Below, piece after piece: positions 36,662 through 46,780 of a stretch of DNA of 64,000 bases. How positions within the stretch are numbered: the stretch's first letter is position 1; every line of letters starts with the position of its first letter. The stretch comes from Methanobrevibacter thaueri (GTDB lineage Archaea > Methanobacteriota > Methanobacteria > Methanobacteriales > Methanobacteriaceae): the NCBI RefSeq assembly GCF_003111625.1, contig NZ_MZGS01000014.1:115277-179276 (forward strand), in the 5' to 3' direction. Made by a program: the position numbers and the translations under genes. Below the pieces are notes generated by a model. That model worked only from the letters and a program-made list of their open reading frames with translations. It ran no database searches and was not told where the DNA came from.

Positions 36662-37099
36662 CTATAATAATATAGCTTCTCCTCCTAATTCTTCAATTTT
36701 TTCAATAGCAGATGCTGAGAATTGAGGTGCAGAGATTTTGTAAGCTTTGGTAATTTTACCTTTAGCTAAAACTTTGTCATAACCTAATTCAGTAACATCT
36801 ATAACAATTGCATCTCCTTCTTGGGATGCTTTACCGTTTGCGATTAATTCATCAGCGTGTTCTTCTAAGTAATTTAAGTTAACAGCATTGACTTTTTTAA
36901 TCATTTTTTGAGGTCTTTTGAAACCATGTTTTCCGAAGTGGTCTGGGTCGTGGATTACGGTCCAGGTCCAGTGTTGTTTACCCATACCTGCTTTACCTTT
37001 TCCACCTTTGTTACCTGCACCTCTACGTTTTTTGGTACATCCTCCACCGTTGGATCTAGAACCTCTTTGTTTGTTGATTTTACGTTTTGTTCTAATCAT
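36662..37099 (-). CDS. rpl15: 50S ribosomal protein L15
   Basis: 145-residue uL15. N-terminal RKINKQRGSRSNGGGCTKK and the Gly/Lys-rich GAGNKGGKGKAGMGKQH. Core of 50S assembly. 14 bases after L30 and just before secY. Confidence 0.96.
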   Translation of the reverse strand: MIRTKRKINKQRGSRSNGGGCTKKRRGAGNKGGKGKAGMGKQHWTWTVIHDPDHFGKHGFKRPQKMIKKVNAVNLNYLEEHADELIANGKASQEGDAIVIDVTELGYDKVLAKGKITKAYKISAPQFSASAIEKIEELGGEAILL

Positions 37100-37113
37100 A
37101 AATATACACCTGT

Positions 37114-37572
37114 TTAAAGCATTCTTTTACCAAGGTCTTTAATTTCTTCTCCCCTGTAACCTAAAGATCCACCTTCTTTAACAGATAAACGGATATCTTC
37201 GTAACCTTTTCTTGGAGGGTGTAAACGGAATACAGGTTTAATACCGACATCAGCTAATTTGACTTTAGATTCAACTACGTCTTTAGCTAATTCTTCAATA
37301 TTATCGTAATCAGTGTTTTCAGCAACATACTCGTCAGTAACTTTTACATTACCCGGGAGTCTTCCTCTTTTAGCAATCATAGCTGCAACAAATTCAGCGT
37401 CGATTTCTCCCCAAGTGATGTAATCCTTAGCTTTTTGAAGCATACCTTCGTAACTAGGATTTTCTTCTACTAATACTGCATGGCTGATTCTGTTAAGTCT
37501 TAACATGTCTAAGGTGTCAGCAATACCTTGAATGACACCAGTAGTTCCTCTAACTCTAATAACTAAATACAT
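37114..37572 (-). CDS. rpl30: 50S ribosomal protein L30
   Basis: 152-residue uL30 of the long archaeal/eukaryotic (L7-like) form. [20 protein letters not shown] and [20 protein letters not shown] are typical; bacterial L30 is only about 60 residues. Confidence 0.96.
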   Translation of the reverse strand: MYLVIRVRGTTGVIQGIADTLDMLRLNRISHAVLVEENPSYEGMLQKAKDYITWGEIDAEFVAAMIAKRGRLPGNVKVTDEYVAENTDYDNIEELAKDVVESKVKLADVGIKPVFRLHPPRKGYEDIRLSVKEGGSLGYRGEEIKDLGKRML

Positions 37573-37583
37573 GATATCACCAT

Positions 37584-38225
37584 TTAGTAGTTAACTCCCA
37601 TTTTTTTGAGATCTTCTTTACTTGCTTTAACGTTACTTAATTCTTTTAAAGCATCAAATACAGCATTAGCAAAGTTAACTGTAGTTTGAGTTTGACCGAA
37701 GGTTTGAGACCATACATCGTGGATACCAGCGAGTTTTAAGATAGTTTTACCAACATCTCCAACTACTAATCCTACTCCTGCAGGAGCTGGCATTAAGGTA
37801 ACGCTTACACTACTGGTTTTACCAGTTACTTTGAAAGGTACGGTGTGTTCTCTTCCACATACACAACCCCAGTCTCCACAACCTCTTCTTACTTTAATGA
37901 GGTTGTATTTAGCGTTGTCAACAGCTTTTCTGATAGCTGGACCTACTTCTTTAGCTTTTCCTTGGCCTAATCCAACGTAACCGTTTTTGTTACCTACAGC
38001 AACAATAACTCTGAAATTAACTTTTCTACCAGATTTATGCATTCTTTGAACTAAGTTAACATCCATTACTTCTTCTTCTAAATCCGGAATTAAGGCATCA
38101 ACTATTTCTAATTCCATAATTGGAAGACCTTTTTCAAAGATTTCATCGATATCAGTAATGGTTCCATCTTTAACTAATTTACCCATTTTAGTTTTAGGTT
38201 CCCATTCATCAATATTAAAACTCAT
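37584..38225 (-). CDS. rps5: 30S ribosomal protein S5
   Basis: 213-residue uS5. [20 protein letters not shown] in the N-terminal double-stranded RNA-binding domain and [19 protein letters not shown] in the C-terminal domain. Contains the archaeal [16 protein letters not shown] stretch. Two bases after L18. Confidence 0.97.
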   Translation of the reverse strand: MSFNIDEWEPKTKMGKLVKDGTITDIDEIFEKGLPIMELEIVDALIPDLEEEVMDVNLVQRMHKSGRKVNFRVIVAVGNKNGYVGLGQGKAKEVGPAIRKAVDNAKYNLIKVRRGCGDWGCVCGREHTVPFKVTGKTSSVSVTLMPAPAGVGLVVGDVGKTILKLAGIHDVWSQTFGQTQTTVNFANAVFDALKELSNVKASKEDLKKMGVNY

Positions 38226-38227
38226 AG

Positions 38228-38809
38228 TTATACCTCTGCCTCATCAATATTTTTAATAGTTTCATCAAAGTTTTCAGGTAAATCTTTAGGATTAAGACCT
38301 CTTTCAAAGTACTTTGAGAATTTTTTAGCTACTTCTTCAGCATCTAAAGATTCAGCGTAGTTAGCAACATGTTCTCCTCTGATACGTTCATCTTCTGGGA
38401 AAATGAAGTCTCCGTGAGGAACTTCTAAACCTGCGTCAACAGCACCTTTTAAAGCTGCGAAGATTTTAGATCCTTTGATTGGTGATTTTAAACCAATATC
38501 TAGGATTGCGCTTTCAACACCAGCTGCTAAAGCTCTTTTAGCACATAAGTATGCTGTTAAGTAGAATGCTGAAAGGTTTCCAGTAGCACCTAAATAACCG
38601 TAACTTGCTAATTGTTTACTTACTGCAGATGCAACAGTGATATCTCCTTCAGGAGCATAATCGATAACTTGAACAGTAGCGTGGGAGTTGGATACTCTAA
38701 CAACTAAACGAGATTTGTCGTAGTGGACTAATTTCATTCTAGCTGCGTAATCAGTTTTTCCTTCTCTTCTTCTTCTGAATGCTACTTTATATTTAGTTCC
38801 TTGTGCCAT
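38228..38809 (-). CDS. rpl18: 50S ribosomal protein L18
   Basis: 193-residue uL18, archaeal form. [20 protein letters not shown] at the start, [18 protein letters not shown], and [20 protein letters not shown]. Binds 5S rRNA with L5. Two bases from both L19e and S5. Confidence 0.96.
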   Translation of the reverse strand: MAQGTKYKVAFRRRREGKTDYAARMKLVHYDKSRLVVRVSNSHATVQVIDYAPEGDITVASAVSKQLASYGYLGATGNLSAFYLTAYLCAKRALAAGVESAILDIGLKSPIKGSKIFAALKGAVDAGLEVPHGDFIFPEDERIRGEHVANYAESLDAEEVAKKFSKYFERGLNPKDLPENFDETIKNIDEAEV

Positions 38810-38811
38810 GC

Positions 38812-39267
38812 TTATTCCTCTCCTTTAATTAAATCATGGTCACGGGCGTAGTTTCTCATGTAAGATTTACTTCTGAATGCGCCACCCTTAGCCATTTTGT
38901 ATAATTTACGATAGGTTGTAGCATCAATGATTTCGTCATCACGCATTTCTTTAAGATCTTTTCTTAAAGCCCTAATAGTAGTCATCCAAGCTTTCTTTTT
39001 AGGAGTACGTGCTTTTTTAGCTCCTTTTATACTACCTCTACCTTTTCTTTTACCTTTTGCTTTTTGTTCTTTGATTTTTTTAGATCTGTAGCTACTAATA
39101 CCTTTTTCAGGTTTTGCTTTAATAGCTCCATCGTTAATTAACTGCTTAACTCCTTCTCTAGTAATCGCCATAGATACTTCTTCTAATCTTTCTGGATCAA
39201 TCCATACACGATTAAGCCCTACTTTAAGAATACTAGCAGCTAATCTTTTTTGAGTTGTAAGATTCAT
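38812..39267 (-). CDS. rpl19e: 50S ribosomal protein L19e
   Basis: 151-residue eL19. LTTQKRLAASILKVGLNRVW, the basic KGKRKGRGSIKGAKKARTPK and a long C-terminal helix. Preceded by a 108-base gap, long for this operon, that contains the palindrome TTAACCAGTTAA. Confidence 0.96.
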   Translation of the reverse strand: MNLTTQKRLAASILKVGLNRVWIDPERLEEVSMAITREGVKQLINDGAIKAKPEKGISSYRSKKIKEQKAKGKRKGRGSIKGAKKARTPKKKAWMTTIRALRKDLKEMRDDEIIDATTYRKLYKMAKGGAFRSKSYMRNYARDHDLIKGEE

Positions 39268-39375
39268 GTATATAATCCTCCATTTAGATATAATCTAAAT
39301 TCCCTTATTTTTAATTTAACCAGTTAAATCAATTCAAATTAAAGCCCCGGAACTGATTCAACTTATAAATATAAT

Positions 39376-39705
39376 TTATTTGTTTAATACTTTAATCCCG
39401 AGCTCGGATGCTTTTTCTAACATCAAAGCTTTTTTCCTTTTACCGATAGAAGCGCTTATTCTTGCAGCATCGCATGCTGGGTCTAAGTCTTCTAACTCTT
39501 GCATATTGTGAACAAGAACGTCATTATATCCTGAAGGGTGTAAGTCCCTTATAGCTCTAGGGGTTCTGTAACCAATAGCTGGCATTGCAGGTTTACCTGC
39601 TTCGTATCTTCTCATTTTACTGGTTTTACCTCTAGGGCGTCTCCATTTGATTCCAAGTTTTTTATAACGAGCATATTCTTGTCTTTTAAATCTTTTATTA
39701 GCCAT
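39376..39705 (-). CDS. rpl32e: 50S ribosomal protein L32e
   Basis: 109-residue eL32. FKRQEYARYKKLGIKWRRPR and LHPSGYNDVLVHNMQELE are diagnostic. It begins almost at the conserved core and lacks the N-terminal extension seen in many archaea. 12 bases after L6. Confidence 0.95.
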   Translation of the reverse strand: MANKRFKRQEYARYKKLGIKWRRPRGKTSKMRRYEAGKPAMPAIGYRTPRAIRDLHPSGYNDVLVHNMQELEDLDPACDAARISASIGKRKKALMLEKASELGIKVLNK

Positions 39706-39717
39706 TCAAATCACCAA

Positions 39718-40254
39718 TTATTCTTTGCTAGTTAAGTATATTCCGTCTTGGAATACTCTAGGATCTCTTCCTTTAATTTTAGTTGCTTGTTCTAAGTTAG
39801 CCATAGTTTGACCAACATGTTCCTTATTAATACCAGTGATTGTTACCTCATCACCTTTAACTGATACTTCAGCAGAACCTACAATTTTTGCGGTTCTTGG
39901 GTGTCTTTCCCCGAGGAAGTTGTCGATTACCACGGTATCATTTTGAACTTTCACAGTCATTGGAAAGTGAGCAAATACAATTTTCATGTGATATTCAAAA
40001 CCGTCAGTAACACCAGTAATCATATTGTTGATGTGTGCTCTGGTGGTTCCGATCATTGCTTTATCTTTCTTTTTTGGGAATGCTGTTTCTAAAACAACAA
40101 CATCGTTTTCTTCTTTAATACTTACATTAGGATAAGTAAATTTTCTGGAGTCTTCTCCATTAGGTCCTTTTACAGAGACCTCATTATTTTCAATTATAAC
40201 TTCAACGCCTTCAGGGATTTCAATTTCTTCCCTTATAGCTGCAGCTACTACCAT
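39718..40254 (-). CDS. rpl6: 50S ribosomal protein L6
   Basis: 178-residue uL6. Two similar alpha/beta domains; N-terminal [20 protein letters not shown] and C-terminal [16 protein letters not shown] are seen. Near the factor-binding site of the 50S. Eight bases after S8. Confidence 0.96.
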   Translation of the reverse strand: MVVAAAIREEIEIPEGVEVIIENNEVSVKGPNGEDSRKFTYPNVSIKEENDVVVLETAFPKKKDKAMIGTTRAHINNMITGVTDGFEYHMKIVFAHFPMTVKVQNDTVVIDNFLGERHPRTAKIVGSAEVSVKGDEVTITGINKEHVGQTMANLEQATKIKGRDPRVFQDGIYLTSKE

Positions 40255-40262
40255 TTTATCAC

Positions 40263-40655
40263 CTAATACATGTAAGCCAACAAACGTCCGCCAATTCCTC
40301 TTTCCTTAGCCTCATAGTGAGTCATAATTCCTTCAGGAGTTGTGACGATTAAAATACCAAAGTTTTTTGCTGGCAAATATCTTTTTTCAAATTTCTCAAA
40401 TTCATCTTTCTTAACAGCATGACGAGGTTTGATAACACCACATTTGTTAATGTTACCTTCTAATTCAACTATGAATTTTCCTGCCCTGTTGTCGTCAACA
40501 TATTCAAAATTACCAATATAATTCTCTTTTTGCATAGTGCTTAAAACTTGTCCAATTAATTTGGAAGCAGGAGAAATAACACAAGAGTCGTTCACTTGTA
40601 ATTCGTTATTTCTAATGTTAGTTAAAGCATCAGCGAGAGGATCCATAAGACTCAT
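40263..40655 (-). CDS. rps8: 30S ribosomal protein S8
   Basis: 130-residue uS8. [15 protein letters not shown] at the start and [18 protein letters not shown] near the end. Binds helix 21 of 16S rRNA. 11 bases after S14. Confidence 0.97.
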   Translation of the reverse strand: MSLMDPLADALTNIRNNELQVNDSCVISPASKLIGQVLSTMQKENYIGNFEYVDDNRAGKFIVELEGNINKCGVIKPRHAVKKDEFEKFEKRYLPAKNFGILIVTTPEGIMTHYEAKERGIGGRLLAYMY

Positions 40656-40666
40656 ATTTATAACCT

Positions 40667-40810
40667 CTAATTATATTTTTTAAATCCCATTTTAGGGGCT
40701 ACTTCCCTAAAACATTGTCTGCATAAGTTTATGCCATATCTGCTAACCATTGCGGAATGGTCTCCACAACGACTGCATTTTTTTGAAGCTTTACCGTATT
40801 TTCTTGGCAA
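40667..40810 (-). CDS. rps14: 30S ribosomal protein S14, zinc-binding type
   Basis: 47 residues, read directly from the minus strand: [20 protein letters not shown], then [16 protein letters not shown], ending GFKKYN. Zinc ligands C12, C15, C30 and C33 are complete. TTG start with AGGTGAT four bases upstream. Ten bases after L5 and 11 before S8, filling an otherwise empty slot of the operon. Confidence 0.96.
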   Translation of the reverse strand: MPRKYGKASKKCSRCGDHSAMVSRYGINLCRQCFREVAPKMGFKKYN

Positions 40811-40820
40811 AATATCACCT

Positions 40821-41333
40821 TTATTCAGTTACATAATTAACGTTGAAATTTTCTTCCATAAATTTCATAGTTTCTTCTTTAGAAATTCTATGTTTTTGAG
40901 GAACTTTCTTTTGTTGGATTTTTCTTTTAGAAATTCTGTAACCTGGTTTTTCAAAAGTAACAGAAACGTTCATACCGAAAATACCGATATCAGGGTTATA
41001 TCTCATACCTGGGATATCAATATGTTCTCTAATACCAAAAGAAAGGTTTCCTTGAGCGTCAAATTGAGTAGGTTTAATATTTCTACTAATACCTTCTAAA
41101 ACCATATCAATAGCTTTGTCAGCTTTTTCTCCACGTAAGGTTAATTTACATGCGATTGGTTGTTTTTTCCTGATACCCCATTCAGGGTTGGTTACTTTGG
41201 AAAATGTTTTGACAGGAGTTTGATCGAACATTTCTTCTAAAAGAGTGATTGCACGAGATAATTTTTCACCTGCTTCTCCAACACCAATACTGACAGTAGC
41301 TTTTTCGATACGTACTTCATTCATTGGGTTCAT
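40821..41333 (-). CDS. rpl5: 50S ribosomal protein L5
   Basis: 170-residue uL5. [40 protein letters not shown] and [20 protein letters not shown] are visible. Binds 5S rRNA and contacts P-site tRNA. The ATG overlaps the S4e stop (ATGA); a second ATG three codons on is also possible. Confidence 0.96.
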   Translation of the reverse strand: MNPMNEVRIEKATVSIGVGEAGEKLSRAITLLEEMFDQTPVKTFSKVTNPEWGIRKKQPIACKLTLRGEKADKAIDMVLEGISRNIKPTQFDAQGNLSFGIREHIDIPGMRYNPDIGIFGMNVSVTFEKPGYRISKRKIQQKKVPQKHRISKEETMKFMEENFNVNYVTE

Positions 41334-42058
41334 TTATTTACCTCCAATAAATCGATTACTGGTGCGTCAGTACCAATTACAAAAGCATAATCTTTTAAAG
41401 TTAAGAACTCATCTTTTGCACTGTTTTCAATAATAATAGTATTTGGATTAGAAGATTTATTTTCAATAATTTCAGATACTGTACCTAATTCACCAGTGTG
41501 TTTACCACCAGTAACAAGAACTGTAGCTCCTTCTTCTAAAGGATATGCTTCAACGATTTCATGTTCAGGTACTTTTAAGCAAATAACATCTCCAACAGAG
41601 TATGCGTCTTCTTCAATGATAACGTTTTTACCATCGTGAAGGTTTAATTGAGTTTTTCCACCTTTAATAGTGGATTTGTTAACAATCTTAGATAATTTAG
41701 CATCAGCATCTTCGATTAAATCTAATTGTAATCTTCCTTTTCTATCTAAAAGAACTCTATAAGCTTCACCAGTTTTTGGGATTTCAACAATGTCCATGAA
41801 ACCAACTGGGAATTTATAATCTTTAACTACTCTTCCATCTACTAAAACGTTACCGGAGTTGATGATTCTTTTAGCTTCTCTTGCGTTGTCAGCTAATTTT
41901 AATACATCTCTGATAACTAAAGTTAATGGAATAGAATGTTCAATGGAGTGAGAACCTGCGGAAGGTTTTACAGTCCAGGTATCTTCTTTAGGATGAATAG
42001 GCCAAGATTTTGGTGCTTTATATCTTTTAAGATGTTTTCTAGATCCCATTTTAGCCAT
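41330..42058 (-). CDS. rps4e: 30S ribosomal protein S4e
   Basis: 242-residue eS4. N-terminal [20 protein letters not shown], an S4-type RNA-binding region ([20 protein letters not shown]) and a C-terminal KOW segment ([18 protein letters not shown]). One base after L24. Confidence 0.97.
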   Translation of the reverse strand: MAKMGSRKHLKRYKAPKSWPIHPKEDTWTVKPSAGSHSIEHSIPLTLVIRDVLKLADNAREAKRIINSGNVLVDGRVVKDYKFPVGFMDIVEIPKTGEAYRVLLDRKGRLQLDLIEDADAKLSKIVNKSTIKGGKTQLNLHDGKNVIIEEDAYSVGDVICLKVPEHEIVEAYPLEEGATVLVTGGKHTGELGTVSEIIENKSSNPNTIIIENSAKDEFLTLKDYAFVIGTDAPVIDLLEVNK

Positions 42059-42059
42059 A

Positions 42060-42410
42060 TTAATTGTCTCCTTTATTTTTTATTCTTCTATCATCTTTTA
42101 AATCTGCATCAATAATTACTAAGTTAGATGGGTCAACTGGGAGAAATGCATTGGTTCCATCAGGTTTTGCTAAAGTAACTTCTTCGATTGTTACTTTGTA
42201 GGATGTGTAATCTACTGTGAGAACTTCTCCTTCATGTCCTTTAAAGTCTCCACGGACTACTCTAACTTTATCTCCTGATCTGACTGGTAAAGATTTTTTA
42301 CCTACTTTTTCTCTTAACTCTTTGCTTAATGAAGCACTTAAGTATTTACCACGAGTGTGAGCAGGAGCATTGTAACGAGCTTTTCTTTGTTTTCTTGGTT
42401 GAATTGACAT
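42060..42410 (-). CDS. rpl24: 50S ribosomal protein L24
   Basis: 116-residue uL24. [20 protein letters not shown] and KOW motif [20 protein letters not shown]. An assembly initiator near the exit tunnel. Nine bases after L14. Confidence 0.97.
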   Translation of the reverse strand: MSIQPRKQRKARYNAPAHTRGKYLSASLSKELREKVGKKSLPVRSGDKVRVVRGDFKGHEGEVLTVDYTSYKVTIEEVTLAKPDGTNAFLPVDPSNLVIIDADLKDDRRIKNKGDN

Positions 42411-42419
42411 TTTTTCACC

Positions 42420-42818
42420 TTATACTAAAATACTTGCTGCACTACCAACACTAGGCCATCTGTCAGCTGCTTCTTTAGCAACAGGACCTCTGATTTCAGA
42501 TCCTTTTAAAATTCCTTCAGGAGTAATAATAACTGCAGCATTATCTTCAAATTTAACACGAAGACCATCAGCACGTCTATATTCCTTTTTTTGTCTTACT
42601 ACAACTGCATTTACAACTTCTCTTCTCATGTCTGCAGTTCCTTTTTTAACAGATGCAACAACTAAATCTCCAACACCAGCAACGTCGATCCTTCTTCTTA
42701 CACCTTTGAATCCTTTTACGGAAATGATTTCGATTTCACGAGCACCAGTATTGTCAACACATTGAAGTCTTGCTCCAATTGGTAATGCTTTAGTCATGCT
42801 TGAGGTTAATGGTTTCAT
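42420..42818 (-). CDS. rpl14: 50S ribosomal protein L14
   Basis: 132-residue uL14. [20 protein letters not shown] and the C-terminal [20 protein letters not shown] are typical. Lies at the subunit interface. Five bases after S17. Confidence 0.97.
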   Translation of the reverse strand: MKPLTSSMTKALPIGARLQCVDNTGAREIEIISVKGFKGVRRRIDVAGVGDLVVASVKKGTADMRREVVNAVVVRQKKEYRRADGLRVKFEDNAAVIITPEGILKGSEIRGPVAKEAADRWPSVGSAASILV

Positions 42819-42823
42819 AATAA

Positions 42824-43141
42824 TTACTCTCCTTTAACTTCAACTAAAACAAAATGTTTAGTTTTACTTAATGGTCTACATTCTGCAATTTTTACAGAAT
42901 CACCAACATTCACATTTAAGCAATCTGGTTTGTGAACGTTGATTTTAGATTTCCTCTTTTCGTATCTTTCATATTTTTTAATGAATTTATAGTAACTACG
43001 TTCAACAGTAATAGTCCTTTCTGCTTTGTTACTTACTACAACACCTTCAAGAACTTGGCCTCTTACAGGCAAAGTCCCATGAAATGGGCAGTTAGGATCA
43101 TCACATGTAGTTTCTGGTTCTTGAACGTTAAGCCCAACCAT
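42824..43141 (-). CDS. rps17: 30S ribosomal protein S17
   Basis: 105-residue uS17, archaeal form. [20 protein letters not shown] and [20 protein letters not shown], an OB-fold binding 16S helix 11. The N-terminal [10 protein letters not shown] is absent in bacteria. 11 bases after rnp1. Confidence 0.96.
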   Translation of the reverse strand: MVGLNVQEPETTCDDPNCPFHGTLPVRGQVLEGVVVSNKAERTITVERSYYKFIKKYERYEKRKSKINVHKPDCLNVNVGDSVKIAECRPLSKTKHFVLVEVKGE

Positions 43142-43152
43142 ATTATCACCAT

Positions 43153-43431
43153 TTATATTTTTTTAAACCTTTTTTTTATTCTATCTTCAGGACGAATAGA
43201 CAAAATGTCACCATCAATTTCAATTTTTTCCCCGTTAGGAATCTCGAAGACAAATATAGAACCTTTTTTAGGAATAACCCTTTCTATATTGTCCATTCCT
43301 TCAATCTTAATGGTATTTTTTGTCTCATCAATAATAGTTCCTTTTAAATTAAGAGACTCGTTATTCTTACTTGTCGCATGAACATTCAAACCAATGAATT
43401 CATGATGAACTAAGTTTCTTGAAGTAATCAT
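43153..43431 (-). CDS. rnp1: RNase P protein component 1 (Rpp29/Pop4 homologue)
   Basis: 92 residues. The Sm-like barrel of Rnp1 shows as [35 protein letters not shown] and the basic end [13 protein letters not shown]. Pairs with Rpp21 on the RNase P RNA for 5' tRNA maturation. Between SUI1 (85-base gap) and S17, the conserved archaeal location. Confidence 0.93.
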   Translation of the reverse strand: MITSRNLVHHEFIGLNVHATSKNNESLNLKGTIIDETKNTIKIEGMDNIERVIPKKGSIFVFEIPNGEKIEIDGDILSIRPEDRIKKRFKKI

Positions 43432-43516
43432 AATCCCAATCTCTTAACGTAACATTTACAATAAATTATGCAGTAAAATTACAAAATTTAATTGAAAAAC
43501 ATATCGAATAGATGAA

Positions 43517-43855
43517 TTATCTCCTTTTCTTATTATTCTTTTTAGATTCACGGATTTCAATTGTATCAGAAGAGAAACCTAAATCGGATAAAACTTGTTT
43601 CACTTTAACTTTGTGATCACCTTGAAGTTCTATTTGACCGTTTTTGGCTGTTCCTCCGCAAGCACATTTGGCTTTAAGAGTTTTAGTAAGCTCTTTGATA
43701 TCAATATCATGTTCATCTATACCTTCGATAATAGTCATGAGTTTTCCGAATCTTCTTCTAACTGTAAATACCTTTAGAGTCTGAACTTCACGTGCAATTT
43801 CTTCACATACACAGAGTTCTTCAGGAAGCCCACATACATCACAGATTTTTGACAT
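43517..43855 (-). CDS. Translation initiation factor aIF1 (SUI1 family)
   Basis: 112 residues. N-terminal Cys motif KICDVCGLPEELCVC, basic patch VRRRFGKLMTIIEGID, and SUI1 core CACGGTAKNGQIELQGDHK. It monitors start-codon choice on the 30S. Follows L29 without any gap. The Cys pairs could bind a zinc ion. Confidence 0.95.
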   Translation of the reverse strand: MSKICDVCGLPEELCVCEEIAREVQTLKVFTVRRRFGKLMTIIEGIDEHDIDIKELTKTLKAKCACGGTAKNGQIELQGDHKVKVKQVLSDLGFSSDTIEIRESKKNNKKRR

Positions 43856-44062
43856 TTAATTCTCCTTTTGTTTTTCATTTAAAATTGTAAGAACACGAGC
43901 AATTGTTCTTTTTAATTCTCTAATTTTTCCAGGGTTTTCGACTACCCCGGCAGCTGCACTTTTAGAAACATTTTTGGATAATTCAGTTCTGAGTTCAACC
44001 AATTTGTCTTGGATCTCATCAACTTCCATGTCCCAAATTTCTTTACTTCTTAAAATCGCCAT
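43856..44062 (-). CDS. rpl29: 50S ribosomal protein L29
   Basis: 68-residue uL29, two helices: EIWDMEVDEIQDKLVELRTE and IRELKRTIARVLTILNEK. Near the tunnel exit where SRP and insertases dock. 36 bases after S3. Confidence 0.96.
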   Translation of the reverse strand: MAILRSKEIWDMEVDEIQDKLVELRTELSKNVSKSAAAGVVENPGKIRELKRTIARVLTILNEKQKEN

Positions 44063-44098
44063 TGTTCCAACTCTTTAAGGATAATTAAATTTAATTAT

Positions 44099-44854
44099 TT
44101 AACTATCATCTTTTTCTACTTCTTCAGTAGATTCTTCTTCAACAACTTCTTCTAATTCGTCGAGATCTTCGATTTCCTCAATGATTTCTTCTTCGATGAC
44201 TTCTTCGGTTTCAACATCGATTTCTTCTTCGATGACATCACCATCTTCTTCAATAATCATTTTAGGAGGAAGAATTTCAACTGAATCAGGTAATACAGTT
44301 TCTGGAGGCATAATTCTTACATAAATACCTAATACACCAGGTTTTAATTCAGCAGTAGCGAAACCTTCTTCTACAAATCTGATGGAAGGTTCTCCACATT
44401 TTTTGATGTATCCTTCTACGAATTTTGCTACAGCAGATCTAGAACCTCTGATTTTACCAGAAATAGTAACTTCCACACCTTGAGCTCCTGCGCCCATGAT
44501 TCTGCGGATAGTAGAGTAAGCTACTCTCCTGAAGTGCATACCTCTTTGTAACATGTTAGAGATTTTGTATGCCATGATTTTTGGGTTGAGTTCAGGAACT
44601 TCAACTTCTTTAACTTCAATTTGTGGATTGTCTAAACCGAATTCGGTTTTGAGGGTTTGGGTAATAGCTCTAACGTTTTTACCACCTCTACCAATAACCA
44701 TACCAGGTCTTTCTGCGTAAACAATAACCATGGTACCTAAAGGTGTAATTTGAACTTCCATACCACCGTATCCAGCTCTTTCAAGTTCTTTTTCTAAGTA
44801 TTCATCAATTCTAGTTCTTCTAAGGCCTTCTTGAACGAAATCTTTTTCTATCAT
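44099..44854 (-). CDS. rps3: 30S ribosomal protein S3 with acidic tail
   Basis: 251-residue uS3. KH domain with GMVIGRGGKNVRAITQTLK and C-terminal domain GAQGVEVTISGKIRGSRSA. After about residue 200 the sequence turns into an almost purely Glu/Asp/Val/Ile tail of about 50 residues, for example EEEIIEEIEDLDELEEVV. The tail is unlike the basic rest of the protein. Start overlaps the L22 stop by one base (TAATG). Confidence 0.96.
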   Translation of the reverse strand: MIEKDFVQEGLRRTRIDEYLEKELERAGYGGMEVQITPLGTMVIVYAERPGMVIGRGGKNVRAITQTLKTEFGLDNPQIEVKEVEVPELNPKIMAYKISNMLQRGMHFRRVAYSTIRRIMGAGAQGVEVTISGKIRGSRSAVAKFVEGYIKKCGEPSIRFVEEGFATAELKPGVLGIYVRIMPPETVLPDSVEILPPKMIIEEDGDVIEEEIDVETEEVIEEEIIEEIEDLDELEEVVEEESTEEVEKDDS

Positions 44855-45318
44855 TAGTTAGCCTCCTGTAATACAATTTGAATATGAGTAGTTGGAGTAT
44901 TGAATGGAGTCATTCTACCGAATGCTCTTGGGATGTAACCAGGAATTACAATACCTCTGTGGGATGAGATATGTTCAATGAATAATTTTTCAGTGTCCAT
45001 ACCTTTGTACTCTGCATTAGCTTCAGCGTTTTCTAAAACTTTTAAAATTTGTTCTGCAGCTTTTACAGGGTATCTACCAGCAGCCCATCCTTCTTGTCCT
45101 TTTCTGTGACCAACTTTTTTGTTGTGTCTTTTGAAAGGAACTGATTTTTTCATTTCAATAACATCTTCTAAGTAAGCTTTAGCTTTTGCTACTTCCATTC
45201 CTCTGATTGCACTGCAAATCTCAACACTGTGCTTTGGAGAAATCTTAAGAGATTTTGCCATAGCGCGTGCAGTTTTTGCTTCATCAACTTCTTTATTATA
45301 AGCATATTTGTTAGCCAT
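44854..45318 (-). CDS. rpl22: 50S ribosomal protein L22
   Basis: 154-residue uL22. [35 protein letters not shown] and the tunnel-lining loop leading to [20 protein letters not shown]. 12 bases after S19. Confidence 0.96.
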   Translation of the reverse strand: MANKYAYNKEVDEAKTARAMAKSLKISPKHSVEICSAIRGMEVAKAKAYLEDVIEMKKSVPFKRHNKKVGHRKGQEGWAAGRYPVKAAEQILKVLENAEANAEYKGMDTEKLFIEHISSHRGIVIPGYIPRAFGRMTPFNTPTTHIQIVLQEAN

Positions 45319-45330
45319 GTTCTAATCTCC

Positions 45331-45741
45331 TTATTTAAGTGGTACAAACATGGATGATCTGGTAGCACCCATACCTGGGTCTCCGTGTTGAACTCTTTTT
45401 CTGGTTGGTGCGTATTCACCAAAGTAATGACCAATCATTTCTGGTGCAATAGTGACTTCAACAAAATTTTGACCATCATAAATACCGAAAGTGGTTCCAA
45501 CCATTTCAGGTATTACAATCATGTCTCTACAATGGGTCCTAACTACAACAGGACGACCATCTTTAGTTCCTTCTTTATTCAATTTTCTCATTTTATCCAA
45601 AACAATTTGTTGTCTTGGTAAGAATCCTCTTTTTAAAGATCTTCTTTGTCTTGCAGGGAATAATTCCATTACTTCCTCTAAAGACATAGCTTGAAGTTCT
45701 TCAAGAGTATAACCTTTATATTTAAATATTTTTCTTGCCAA
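45331..45741 (-). CDS. rps19: 30S ribosomal protein S19
   Basis: 136-residue uS19, archaeal form. [20 protein letters not shown] and [19 protein letters not shown]. Partner of S13 in the 30S head. 15 bases after L2. Confidence 0.97.
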   Translation of the reverse strand: MARKIFKYKGYTLEELQAMSLEEVMELFPARQRRSLKRGFLPRQQIVLDKMRKLNKEGTKDGRPVVVRTHCRDMIVIPEMVGTTFGIYDGQNFVEVTIAPEMIGHYFGEYAPTRKRVQHGDPGMGATRSSMFVPLK

Positions 45742-45756
45742 TGAAACACCCTCTAT

Positions 45757-46482
45757 CTATCTTTTTAAACCTGTTCTCTTAGCTGCAATTGAACCAACTT
45801 TTCTTCCTGGTGGTGCATGTCTTGAAACAGTAGTTGGACGACCAGGATGTTGTCTGTTACCTCCCCCGTGAGGGTGATCAACAGCATTCATTGCTACTCC
45901 TCTTACAGTCATAAACTTCTTACCTTTAGCTTTGTAAGCATGCCATTTTTTACCAGCTTTAAGGAATGGTTTATCTTTTCTTCCTCCACCTGCTACTACA
46001 CCAATACTAGCACGGCAGTTAGGATTTAAGTATTTTAATTCCCCAGATGGTAATTCAACAACAGTTTGATTAGCATCGTGAGTAACTACATTAGCATAAG
46101 TTCCGGAAGATCTTACAAAACGGCCTCCGTCTCCAGGAGTGTTTTCGATATCGTAAATCGGAGTACCTTCAGGAATTTCAGCAAGAGGTAATGTGTTACC
46201 GAATTTGATTGGAGCGGAAATACCGCATTCGATTTCATCGTCAACTTGAATGCTTTCAGGAGCTAAGATAAATTTCTTTTCACCATTTTCAAATTTGACT
46301 TCTGCAATTGGAGCGGTCCTTGCTGGGTCGTGAACAATGTCAATGACTTTTCCTTTGATACTGCCTTCTTTTTCTAATGCATCGTAAGATCTGTATCTGA
46401 TTTTATCTTTAAAACGATGAGAAGCAACACGGTGAGCAGGAGTTCCTCTTCCTCTTCTTTGGTGGATTAATCGTTTACCCAT
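45757..46482 (-). CDS. rpl2: 50S ribosomal protein L2
   Basis: 241-residue uL2. RRGRGTPAHRVASHRFKDK, GDGGRFVRSSGTYANVVTHD and the peptidyl-transferase loop MNAVDHPHGGGNRQHPGRP. 13 bases after L23. Confidence 0.97.
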   Translation of the reverse strand: MGKRLIHQRRGRGTPAHRVASHRFKDKIRYRSYDALEKEGSIKGKVIDIVHDPARTAPIAEVKFENGEKKFILAPESIQVDDEIECGISAPIKFGNTLPLAEIPEGTPIYDIENTPGDGGRFVRSSGTYANVVTHDANQTVVELPSGELKYLNPNCRASIGVVAGGGRKDKPFLKAGKKWHAYKAKGKKFMTVRGVAMNAVDHPHGGGNRQHPGRPTTVSRHAPPGRKVGSIAAKRTGLKR

Positions 46483-46495
46483 TTTTCATTCCTCC

Positions 46496-46756
46496 TTAGA
46501 ATACTCCTAATCTGACAGCAAGTTCTTCTGCCATTTCTTCTTCAACAAGTTTGATATATGCTACTTTAACACCTTTAGTAGTAATGTGAGTGTTGACTCT
46601 TTCTACTTTTTCTTCGTATAAATCTTCAAAAGCGTATTTGATTTGTTTTTTGTTAGCTCTGCGATCTACGACGAATGCGATTTCATTGTTTAAATCGATT
46701 AAGTTCATGGTCTTTTCAGTAACATGAGGTTTAATAATAATTGAATATGAATCCAT
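46496..46756 (-). CDS. rpl23: 50S ribosomal protein L23
   Basis: 86 residues from the ATG at 46756, chosen because AGGTGAT ends five bases before it; a GTG at 46765 lies inside that site. IIKPHVTEKTMNLIDLNNE and VDRRANKKQIKYAFEDLY are typical of archaeal uL23, the SRP/insertase docking protein. Confidence 0.95.
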   Translation of the reverse strand: MDSYSIIIKPHVTEKTMNLIDLNNEIAFVVDRRANKKQIKYAFEDLYEEKVERVNTHITTKGVKVAYIKLVEEEMAEELAVRLGVF

Positions 46757-46780
46757 AATAATCACCTTATTTATCCAAGA

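Noticed and set aside
42932..43381. 149-codon plus-strand frame
   Set aside because: Antisense across S17 and rnp1, both certain; no start signal.
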